NCBI GenBank assembly: GCA_017458545.1
Contig: JAFTBA010000058.1
Span: 1-5,308, forward strand
DNA from: Synergistaceae bacterium
GTDB taxonomy: Bacteria > Synergistota > Synergistia > Synergistales > Aminobacteriaceae
Reading direction: 5' to 3'
DNA: 5,308 bases
A program made the position numbers and the translations under genes. Within the stretch, counting starts at the first letter, position 1. Each line of letters starts with the position of its first letter. The notes below the pieces were generated by a model that made no database searches, had not been told where the DNA came from, and saw only the letters and a program-made list of their open reading frames with translations. This document shows positions 1-5,049 of this stretch, in pieces.

Positions 1-259
1 CTGTTTCACGAACACCCGTTAATCTCGCAGGTATTACCCTCGTGTCGTTAAGCACAAGAACATCACCGCTCCTTAAATATTCGGTGATGTCCCTGAAATG
101 CTTTTCTTCTGTCGAATTTTCTTTGACGTTCCAGACTAAGAGGCGCGATGAATCTCGTGGGTCTGCAGGAGTCTGGGCAATGTTTTCGGGCGGAAGCTCA
201 TAGTCATACGATGAGAGGTCATATAAATTTTCGTGTGATATTTTTTTCAGGCTTTTCAC
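1..259 (-). CDS. queA: QueA, S-adenosylmethionine:tRNA ribosyltransferase-isomerase (N-terminal part, cut by window edge)
   Basis: Only the first 86 codons are in the window; the gene continues to the left. The translation carries the QueA N-terminal signature: LYDLSSYDYELPPENIAQTP, then DPRDSSRLLV at about 32-41, FRDI at about 54-57, and GDVLVLNDTRVIPARL further on. QueA moves the ribose part of S-adenosylmethionine onto 7-aminomethyl-7-deazaguanine in tRNA, giving epoxyqueuosine at wobble position 34; it acts in the cytoplasm. The start is GTG at 259, which overlaps the TGA stop of the upstream spoIID-like gene as GTGA. An AAGGA motif lies about 7 nt upstream, inside the last codons of that gene, so translational coupling is likely. 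It is the last visible gene of the leftward operon. In many bacteria queA is followed by tgt, which would be just outside the window. Confidence 0.95.
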   Translation of the reverse strand, partial: MKSLKKISHENLYDLSSYDYELPPENIAQTPADPRDSSRLLVWNVKENSTEEKHFRDITEYLRSGDVLVLNDTRVIPARLTGVRET

Positions 260-1626
260 TTTATCTTCCTTACCGATGTGCCGGGATAATAATGCGCCAG
301 TATTTTTTCAGCTGTATAACCTTTTTCGGCCATAGCCATTGCTCCCCATTGGGACATACCGACTCCATGACCCCAGCCCCTTCCGTAAAATATAAAATCA
401 CTGCCTGCCCTCTCAATCGAATAACCGTACTTGTTCTTGGGCTTTGAAGGTGCTGAAGATTTACCGCCTCCCCTTTTGAGGCCGACCTCGTAATACTGTT
501 TGCGTTTATCGGGGTTAGTCAGCATGTCTACCAGTTCAGTTGTCGTGAAAATTCCTTCCGATGTCATTCTCGCAATACCCTGTGATTCCTCAAACGTTAA
601 ATCATTCGGTGAACCCTGTGATTTGCGTTCTGCAACTAATCCGCTGGGTGTTGCAGTGTCATTAGCGTTGAACGATCCGCCTGAAGGGGTGAACATTGTG
701 CTTTTTATTTCGCGCGGACTTATTGCAGTTCTGAACTGGCTGGCTCTCATAGTTTGAGTACCGTTTGAACCTATGAACCTCATGTTAATTGCCCTGCCTC
801 CGTCATCAACTTCCGACACTTGAACTTCAGAGACAGCACCTATGTCAGTACCTGTAACTTTTTTGACTGCGTTTTGTATTTTCTGTGCTGAGACTTTAGC
901 GTTCCAGACTGAGACGGGTGATTTGTAGTTGACGATTTCGGGAACGCCCTTTAAGTACGGGAGCTGCTGACCCCAAACGTCAGATATATCAGCCGTATGT
1001 CCTCCGCTGTCAGAATGAAAGTACGTGAACGCCAATTCATTACCGTAAGTTAAAACTTCACCGATAGTGCTTGCAACTGCCTGATTAGTTTTAGGTGTTT
1101 CAGCTCCTGCGCCTTTGTATACCTGATCAGCGTCAGTGTCTACAACATCGTAGCCTTTATCGGCTCTGTTCATGCTCTGTTTGAGAACGTAAGTACGCGC
1201 ACAGATTGCCTGAGTCCTGAGAGCTTCGCTGTGCCAGTTAGCACCTACCTCAGCAGGAAGAACACCGCATAAATACTCCTCGACATCAATAACGTTTAAC
1301 AGTCCTGCACGCTGTGTAATCAGGAATGTACCTCTGTATGTTCTGCCCTTAAACTGAAGGAAACCCGATGATGTTATTCTCACGGGCATAGGGAACTGGT
1401 TGCCCATTATGGTAACGTAACCGTTTGACGCTGAAATTTCAGCTGTTTCACCTATGTTAGCGAGTCTTCCTTCAGCATCGGTCATGGCCATCATTCCCTG
1501 AGTTGTTGAGACCGAATAGCTGTTTGAATTTGCGAGCCTCACGTAAACATCACGCGCCTGCGCCTCAAACGGCCATGTTAAAACCGCAAGTATCATGACA
1601 AAAATTTTAGTTTTGATTTTAATCAT
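256..1626 (-). CDS. SpoIID/LytB-domain exported protein, putative peptidoglycan lytic enzyme
   Basis: 456 aa from the chosen ATG at 1626. Residues 1-24 look like a signal peptide: a lysine-rich start, a hydrophobic core and an AQA cleavage site before RDVY. The SpoIID domain covers about 97-313, with VEEYLCGVLPAEV at 115-127; Glu126 aligns with the catalytic Glu of Bacillus SpoIID. The GGHT and VWGQQLPYL blocks follow at 208-225. The domain ends with the family block GRGWGHGVGMSQWGA (415-429) and HYYPG (445-449). SpoIID is a lytic transglycosylase that cuts glycan strands lacking stem peptides; relatives in non-sporulating bacteria are probably cell-wall remodelling or division enzymes, which is inference here. 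About 95 residues (314-408) are inserted before the last block. The start is not certain: GGAG abuts the ATG with no spacer, 7 nt after the ruvC stop, so reinitiation is possible. A TTG at 1653 would add nine residues but has no ribosome binding site and spoils the signal peptide. Confidence 0.9.
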   Translation of the reverse strand: MIKIKTKIFVMILAVLTWPFEAQARDVYVRLANSNSYSVSTTQGMMAMTDAEGRLANIGETAEISASNGYVTIMGNQFPMPVRITSSGFLQFKGRTYRGTFLITQRAGLLNVIDVEEYLCGVLPAEVGANWHSEALRTQAICARTYVLKQSMNRADKGYDVVDTDADQVYKGAGAETPKTNQAVASTIGEVLTYGNELAFTYFHSDSGGHTADISDVWGQQLPYLKGVPEIVNYKSPVSVWNAKVSAQKIQNAVKKVTGTDIGAVSEVQVSEVDDGGRAINMRFIGSNGTQTMRASQFRTAISPREIKSTMFTPSGGSFNANDTATPSGLVAERKSQGSPNDLTFEESQGIARMTSEGIFTTTELVDMLTNPDKRKQYYEVGLKRGGGKSSAPSKPKNKYGYSIERAGSDFIFYGRGWGHGVGMSQWGAMAMAEKGYTAEKILAHYYPGTSVRKIK

Positions 1627-1633
1627 CTCCAAT

Positions 1634-2101
1634 TCAAAGCGAAAGACCCGCAACAGCAGCCGCTAAAGCATCGGCAGTGTCATCGGGTCTTGGTATGTCA
1701 TCAAGCGAAAGAATATCCCTTACCGTTGTCTGAACAGTGAGCTTATCGGCTCTTCCGTTTCCGCATAAAGCTAACTTGATGTGATTAGGAGCAGGTTCGA
1801 CAACGGGTAAATTATTCTGGGCTGCCAGTAACATTATTACGCCTCTTGCCTGATAGACATATTCGGCTGTGGTAGTGTTGCGCCCGAAAAACAGACGTTC
1901 AACCGATAAGAAGTCAGGATTGCTAGAGGTTATTTTTTCCTGAAGGTCTGTATATATTTTCAGGAGTCTTTCGGTGAAAGTCATTGACGGTGCAGTCTCA
2001 ATACAGCCGTAATTCAATGCTCTGAGGCCGTATTCCGACTCGCTTACGGCTCCGTAACCCACCCGTGCCAAGCCGGGATCTATCCCCAGACATATGCGCA
2101 A
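1634..2101 (-). CDS. ruvC: RuvC, crossover junction endodeoxyribonuclease
   Basis: 155 aa, near the short end of the family range. RuvC is a dimeric Mg-dependent nuclease that resolves Holliday junctions during recombinational repair, normally working with the RuvAB branch-migration motor. The four acidic catalytic residues are all present: Asp8 in GIDPG, Glu68 in SVERLFFGRN, and Asp141 and Asp144 in RPDDTADALA. The basic DNA-binding stretch GNGRADK is at 114-120. The start codon is TTG at 2101, directly after the TAA of yebC with no gap; a GAGG motif 8 nt upstream, within the last yebC codons, supports it, and the protein then begins MRICLGIDPG as in other RuvC proteins. yebC-ruvC is a widely conserved pair. 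The gene ends with TGA, 7 nt before the spoIID-like ATG. No ruvA or ruvB follows, which is unusual for this cluster. Confidence 0.97.
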   Translation of the reverse strand: MRICLGIDPGLARVGYGAVSESEYGLRALNYGCIETAPSMTFTERLLKIYTDLQEKITSSNPDFLSVERLFFGRNTTTAEYVYQARGVIMLLAAQNNLPVVEPAPNHIKLALCGNGRADKLTVQTTVRDILSLDDIPRPDDTADALAAAVAGLSL

Positions 2102-2857
2102 TTAATCGTCCTCTATCTGTGAAGCAATTTCGTCAGGTATCTCAAAGTTCGAGTAAACATTCTGAACGTCATCATGTTCTTCGAGAGCGTCAACAAGCCT
2201 TAAAACTTTCCTTGCAGCTTCAGGGTCTGAAACTTCAACAGGTGTCTTAGCTATCATTGAGACTTCGGCGTTATCGACAACATACTTTGCTTCTTCGAGA
2301 GCTTTCTGTAAAGTATCAAGGTCAGACGGCTCGCAGTAGAGAGTGAATCCCTCATCGTTAGCTTCCATGTCTGACATGCCCGAATCGAGTCCGAGTGTCA
2401 TGAGTTCATCCTCATCAATATTTTTGCCTTTAACCTCAATGACACCTTTGCGGTCGAACATCCAAGCGACTGACCCTTCAGAACCCATCTGCCCTCCGTT
2501 GCGAGCGAGCAGGGCGCGAATTTCTGGGGTAGTACGGTTTCTGTTATCGGTCATAACGTTTACGAGAACTGCAATACCTGAAGGGCCTATGACTTCGTAA
2601 GTGAGTTCGTCATAAGTTATGTCGCCGAGTTCGCCAGTACCGCGTTTAATAGCGCGTGTGATGTTGTCGTTTGGAACGCTGACGGCTTTAGCGCGTTCGA
2701 TAGCAGTTTTGAGGCGCATATTCATAGCGGGGTCACCGCCGCCGTCTTTAGCAGCGATGATAATGGCGCGTACTAATTTCTGGAAGAGGTTACCGCGTTT
2801 AGCGTCCTGAGCTGCTTTTCTGTGTTTAATGTTTGCCCATTTTGAATGTCCTGACAA
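2102..2857 (-). CDS. yebC: YebC/TACO1-family protein (translation or transcription factor)
   Basis: 251 aa from TTG at 2857, the usual family length (240-250). The protein then starts M-SGHSKWANIKHRK, exactly like family members. A GTG at 2866, overlapping the nadE stop as GTGA, would give 254 aa but would sit directly on the AGGAG ribosome binding site; the TTG has this site 8 nt upstream, so I prefer it. Other family blocks are PNDNITRAIKRGTGE (about 63-77), TDNRNRT (about 104-110), GSVAWMF (about 129-135), and the C-terminal LVDALEEHDDVQNVYSNF. In place of the usual YEGYGPGG the sequence reads YEVIGPSG, a small departure. YebC proteins were long annotated as transcription regulators; mitochondrial TACO1 and bacterial relatives are now linked to translation, including relief of stalling at proline-rich stretches. 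Which role holds here cannot be read from sequence. It lies 5 nt after nadE and touches ruvC. Confidence 0.96.
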   Translation of the reverse strand: MSGHSKWANIKHRKAAQDAKRGNLFQKLVRAIIIAAKDGGGDPAMNMRLKTAIERAKAVSVPNDNITRAIKRGTGELGDITYDELTYEVIGPSGIAVLVNVMTDNRNRTTPEIRALLARNGGQMGSEGSVAWMFDRKGVIEVKGKNIDEDELMTLGLDSGMSDMEANDEGFTLYCEPSDLDTLQKALEEAKYVVDNAEVSMIAKTPVEVSDPEAARKVLRLVDALEEHDDVQNVYSNFEIPDEIASQIEDD

Positions 2858-2862
2858 GATAA

Positions 2863-3591
2863 TCACTCCTGATTTGAATTTGGTCTGAAGATTGGAATCG
2901 GCTTGCGTTTATGTTCACTGCGTCTGCGCATAACGTCAATGCGTTGTTTAGCTGAAGGGTTATTGATTCTGCCTGACGCTAAATATTCATCGAGAACGTC
3001 ATAAGTGAATCCCATATCGCCCTCATCGGTTTGTCCGTCAACGAGTCCTGCACTTGGAGCTTTAGTGATGATTTTTTCTGGAACGCCGAGAGATTTTGCC
3101 ATAGCTCTAATGTCGCGTTTGAGGAAACTTGCGAGGGGCATTAAGTCTGAGCCTGAGTCGCCGTATTTAGTGAAGTAGCCTGTTTCGTATTCCGAACGGT
3201 TGCTTGTTCCGCAGACTAAGAGATGATTCTGCTGACCGAGTGCGTAGAGAGTAACCATTCTGAGTCTTGCTTTCATGTTAGACTGAACTAAGGGTGAAAG
3301 CTCAACGCCTATAGTGCTGCAAATTTCATCGAATGTTGCTGAGAGGTCAACACGTTTGAAACTGACATCGAGAGTCTCGGCAAGTAATTTAGCGTCAGCC
3401 TCATCATTCGGATTACTGTGACAGGGCATAATGACTCCCAAGATTCCCTCAGGGCCTAAAGCGTTTCGTGCTAAAGCTGCGAGTACAGATGAGTCGATAC
3501 CGCCTGACAGGCCGAGAATGATTCCCGAAGCTCCTGCTTTAATGACTTGATCTGACAGCCAATTTTGACACTGAATGATAATATCGCGCAA
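2863..3591 (-). CDS. nadE: NadE, NH3-dependent NAD+ synthetase
   Basis: 242 aa, the short ammonia-dependent form, without the nitrilase-like glutaminase domain of long NadE. It performs the last step of NAD synthesis: deamido-NAD plus ATP and ammonia gives NAD, AMP and pyrophosphate. The PP-loop SGGIDSS is at 29-35. Substrate-binding and dimer blocks follow: GTSNRSEYETGYFTKYGDSG (128-147) and DLMPL (149-153), then KAPSAGLVDGQTDEGDMGFTY (177-197, conserved as PSAxLxxGQTDE). The start is TTG at 3591, with AAGGA 8 nt upstream; the N-terminus is then MRDIIIQCQNWL, a normal start for the family. It is the first gene of the leftward operon and has its own upstream -10 box at 3635-3640. Its TGA stop lies just ahead of the yebC start, and the final codons CAGGAG provide yebC's ribosome binding site. 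Confidence 0.96.
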   Translation of the reverse strand: MRDIIIQCQNWLSDQVIKAGASGIILGLSGGIDSSVLAALARNALGPEGILGVIMPCHSNPNDEADAKLLAETLDVSFKRVDLSATFDEICSTIGVELSPLVQSNMKARLRMVTLYALGQQNHLLVCGTSNRSEYETGYFTKYGDSGSDLMPLASFLKRDIRAMAKSLGVPEKIITKAPSAGLVDGQTDEGDMGFTYDVLDEYLASGRINNPSAKQRIDVMRRRSEHKRKPIPIFRPNSNQE

Positions 3592-3634
3592 GTGAAAGTT
3601 CCTTTCTTCTCTTCACTGGATAAAATATTCTGTA

Positions 3635-3663
3635 ATTATACACTGCTTTGCGCATGACTGAAT
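3635..3663 (-). promoter_or_regulatory. Probable sigma-70 type promoter of the nadE operon
   Basis: On the minus strand a perfect TATAAT lies at 3640-3635, 43 nt before the nadE TTG. The -35 region is poor: ATTCAG at 17 nt spacing, or TTCAGT at 16. Transcription would begin near 3628 and give a leader of about 37 nt containing the AAGGA ribosome binding site. A perfect 10-bp palindrome, TTTCATGAAA (3673-3682), lies just upstream and could be an operator, though palindromes of this size also occur by chance. Confidence 0.5.
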
Positions 3664-3735
3664 GTGTATTAGTTTCATGAAATGAATAATGAGACGGGAA
3701 ATATAAATGCAAACAGAAACTTGCAAAAAAAAATA

Positions 3736-3765
3736 TGTACAACAAACAAAGGGGTGTGTTATAAT
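3736..3765 (+). promoter_or_regulatory. Plus-strand promoter inside the divergent gap
   Basis: TGTACA (3736-3741, four of six matches to TTGACA), an 18-nt spacer, and a perfect TATAAT (3760-3765) with an extended -10 TG at 3757-3758. Expected start of transcription is near 3773. No open reading frame with a ribosome binding site follows, and the next plus-strand gene is about 375 nt away, so the promoter most simply serves the structured RNA ending at the terminator at 4027-4066. Confidence 0.6.
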
Positions 3766-3781
3766 TCTAATTGAAATAAAC

Positions 3782-3891
3782 AGATAATTTGCAACGGCCA
3801 AAATTATTGGCTACCCCTTTATTGTTATTGCTGATAATTATAGCATAACGATACAGAGCAGACACAAAAGGTTGGCCGTACGTTTTTATCT
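3782..3891 (+). repeat. Nested inverted repeats forming one long imperfect hairpin
   Basis: Three stems nest in register. The outer one is AGATAA with TTATCT (6 bp). The middle one is ACGGCCAA with TTGGCCGT (8 bp, perfect). The inner hairpin has arms 3820-3832 and 3842-3853 (12 pairs including one G-U, one bulged T, loop GATAATTAT). The internal loops are equal in length on both sides (6+6, then 18+18 nt). Such nested symmetry is more typical of a functional RNA than of random AT-rich sequence. Confidence 0.6.
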
Positions 3892-3974
3892 AAGATAATG
3901 AGTTAAATTTATTGGCCTGTTATAATAAATAACAGATCATACAGAAAAAACTGACTAAAGATATTACCAGAATC

Positions 3975-4020
3975 CAGTAACATCACTCCTTGTGTTACTG
4001 ACTTGAAAAAACTTTTAAGT
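3975..4020 (+). repeat. Two adjacent hairpins before the terminator
   Basis: CAGTAACA (3975-3982) pairs perfectly with TGTTACTG (3993-4000) around a 10-nt loop. Immediately next to it, ACTTGAAA (4001-4008) pairs with TTTTAAGT (4013-4020), with one G-U pair and a 4-nt loop. Neither is followed by a T-run, so they are not terminators themselves. They lie 7 nt upstream of the terminator stem and look like the 3' domain of the same transcript. Confidence 0.5.
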
Positions 4021-4026
4021 TCCATG

Positions 4027-4066
4027 AATTTTCCCTCCGAGCCAAAACTCAGAGGGGAAATTTTTA
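4027..4066 (+). terminator. Rho-independent terminator, rightward
   Basis: Left arm 4027-4041 (CCCTCCGAG core) pairs with right arm 4048-4062 (CTCAGAGGGG core) around the loop CCAAAA. There are 15 positions, with one G-U pair and one C-A mismatch, followed by TTTTT at 4061-4065. The minus-strand side has no T-run, so it works rightward only. Both annotated neighbours point away from it, so it must end a transcript that begins within the gap. It could also act as an attenuator, since dnaJ starts about 83 nt downstream. Confidence 0.8.
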
Positions 4067-4075
4067 TATTGACAG

Positions 4076-4103
4076 TTGCAATTTAGACATTAAAGGTTAA
4101 AAT
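4076..4103 (+). promoter_or_regulatory. Possible promoter of the dnaJ operon
   Basis: TTGCAA (4076-4081), a 16-nt spacer and TAAAAT (4098-4103, five of six matches) lie between the terminator and dnaJ, predicting a start near 4110 and a leader of about 40 nt. A perfect TTGACA at 4069-4074 has no good -10 box at 16-18 nt. No CIRCE element (TTAGCACTC-N9-GAGTGCTAA) is seen here or elsewhere in the gap, so HrcA control is not supported. Confidence 0.4.
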
Positions 4104-4148
4104 TAGTCAGCAAAAAATAAATATTGAGAAGGGAGATTAACGAAGATA

Positions 4149-5024
4149 ATGCAGTACAAGGATTACTATAAAATTCTGGGAGTGTCCCGTGACGCAAAGA
4201 CTGACGAAATCCGAAAGGCTTACAGGAAATTAGCGAAACAGTATCACCCCGACATTAACAAAGAAGCAGGAGCAGAAGAAAAATACAAGGAGATTAACGA
4301 GGCTTACGAGGTGCTAAAAGACCCCGATAAACGTCAGAAATATGACACACTCGGTTCAAACTGGCAGACAGGTCAGGATTTCACACCTCCTCCCGGGTGG
4401 CAGCATGTTGAGTTCGGCGGCAATATGGGAGGAATGGGAGGTTTCAGTGATTTCTTCCAGACGTTATTCGGGAATCAGGGCGGAGGTTTCGGGAACTTCG
4501 AGGATATTTTCTCAGGAGGATCAAGAGGTTATCATCACCCTGTTAAAAGAGACAGCGAAGCAAATTTAACGCTTACTCTCGAAGAAGCCGTTAAAGGCGG
4601 AAAATACAGCCTCAAAATCGGAGGCCGTACTCTCACTGTCAATATGCCCAAAGGAATCACAGATGGTTCACAGATTAAATTACCGGGAAAATCTGAGGGC
4701 GGAGGAGATATTTACGTAAACATTCACATAGCCCCCGATAAAAATTTCGAGGTTAACGGCCATGATTTAACGCGCGAAATTAAAGTACCTGTTTACGATG
4801 CAGTACTCGGTAAGGATTTGGAGGTCGCAACGCTTGATGGACAGGTAACCGTTAAAATGCCTCCCGGTATTCAGGACGGTCAGAAATTAAGACTCAGGGG
4901 TAAGGGAATGCCTAAGAGGGACGGAACTAACGGTGATTTGTTCGTGAGGGTAAAAATCGAAATCCCAAGACATTTAAGCGCAAAACAGAAAGAATTATGG
5001 CAGGAACTTTCAAGAATAAGTTAG
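4149..5024 (+). CDS. Class B J-domain co-chaperone (CbpA/DnaJ-like, no zinc finger)
   Basis: 291 aa, close to E. coli CbpA (306 aa). The J domain covers about 4-68, beginning KDYYKILGVSRDAK, with the HPD motif at 33-35 that stimulates ATP hydrolysis by DnaK. A glycine/phenylalanine-rich linker covers about 89-128 (GGNMGGMGGF, GNQGGGFGNF, DIFSGG). The two beta-barrel substrate-binding domains follow from about 135 to 285 (LTLEEAVKGG, MPKGITDG, then MPPGIQDGQKLRLRGKGMP). No CxxCxGxG repeats are present, so it is not a classical class A DnaJ; a separate dnaJ beside dnaK and grpE may exist elsewhere in the genome. The ATG at 4149 gives the standard N-terminus, though the ribosome binding site is imperfect: GGGAG (4131-4135) is 13 nt away and GAAG (4142-4145) only 3 nt away. 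The next gene follows after 25 nt on the same strand. Confidence 0.95.
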   Translation: MQYKDYYKILGVSRDAKTDEIRKAYRKLAKQYHPDINKEAGAEEKYKEINEAYEVLKDPDKRQKYDTLGSNWQTGQDFTPPPGWQHVEFGGNMGGMGGFSDFFQTLFGNQGGGFGNFEDIFSGGSRGYHHPVKRDSEANLTLTLEEAVKGGKYSLKIGGRTLTVNMPKGITDGSQIKLPGKSEGGGDIYVNIHIAPDKNFEVNGHDLTREIKVPVYDAVLGKDLEVATLDGQVTVKMPPGIQDGQKLRLRGKGMPKRDGTNGDLFVRVKIEIPRHLSAKQKELWQELSRIS

Positions 5025-5036
5025 TTTTTTTGCGGC

Positions 5037-5042
5037 AGGAGG
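5037..5042 (+). promoter_or_regulatory. Strong ribosome binding site AGGAGG
   Basis: A perfect AGGAGG lies 7 nt before the ATG at 5050. It fixes the start of the downstream gene and shows that it is really translated, although the protein is not recognised. It is much stronger than the site before the J-protein gene. Confidence 0.85.
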
Positions 5043-5049
5043 AATATAC

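Larger units (their letters stand above)
3773..4066 (+). ncRNA. Putative structured small RNA or attenuated dnaJ leader (family not recognised)
   Basis: The interval between a good plus-strand promoter and a plus-oriented intrinsic terminator has no credible reading frame and is dense in inverted repeats. Stems visible by eye are: AGATAA (3782-3787) with TTATCT (3886-3891); ACGGCCAA (3794-3801) with TTGGCCGT (3872-3879); a nested 12-bp stem with one bulge (3820-3832 with 3842-3853); CTGTTAT/ATAACAG (3917-3935); CAGTAACA/TGTTACTG (3975-4000); ACTTGAAA/TTTTAAGT (4001-4020); and the terminator. The first three are coaxial, with symmetric internal loops of 6+6 and 18+18 nt, loosely like the open-bubble layout of 6S RNA, but length and sequence do not establish this. 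I see no hallmarks of tmRNA, RNase P RNA or SRP RNA. The alternative is a leader that controls dnaJ by attenuation. Ends are approximate. Confidence 0.5.

Noticed and set aside
500..757. Plus-strand frames of 61-99 aa within the minus-strand genes (148-447, 500-757, 2065-2250, 2343-2600, 2619-2810)
   Set aside because: All lie opposite well-identified conserved genes and have no ribosome binding site or recognisable domain.
3539..3745. 68-aa minus-strand reading frame overlapping the start of nadE
   Set aside because: It runs out of frame into nadE, has a low-complexity N-terminus from the A-rich run at 3725-3734, and resembles nothing.
3613..3801. 62-aa minus-strand reading frame upstream of nadE
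   Set aside because: It starts with TTG inside the ACGGCCAA repeat and has no ribosome binding site. It reads through the AT-rich gap and gives a composition-driven, cysteine- and isoleucine-rich peptide with no recognisable domain.
3773..4066. tmRNA, RNase P RNA, SRP RNA or a tRNA as identity of the structured transcript
   Set aside because: No tRNA-like T-arm with CCA end, none of the conserved RNase P core blocks and no SRP helix 8 tetraloop region (GGAAGCAG-like) can be seen. 6S RNA remains only a loose structural resemblance.
4024..4086. 20-codon plus-strand frame (MNFPSEPKLRGEIFILTVAI) as a leader peptide
   Set aside because: It has no ribosome binding site and lies across the terminator hairpin; it is explained by the hairpin sequence itself.
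3592..4148. CRISPR array, insertion sequence or attachment site in the gap
   Set aside because: No regularly spaced direct repeats, no transposase remnants in any frame and no target-site duplication were visible; the repeats are short and best explained as RNA stems.
4342..4569. 75-aa plus-strand frame within the J-protein gene
   Set aside because: It is an alternate frame of the Gly/Phe-rich linker; the conserved protein is in the other frame.
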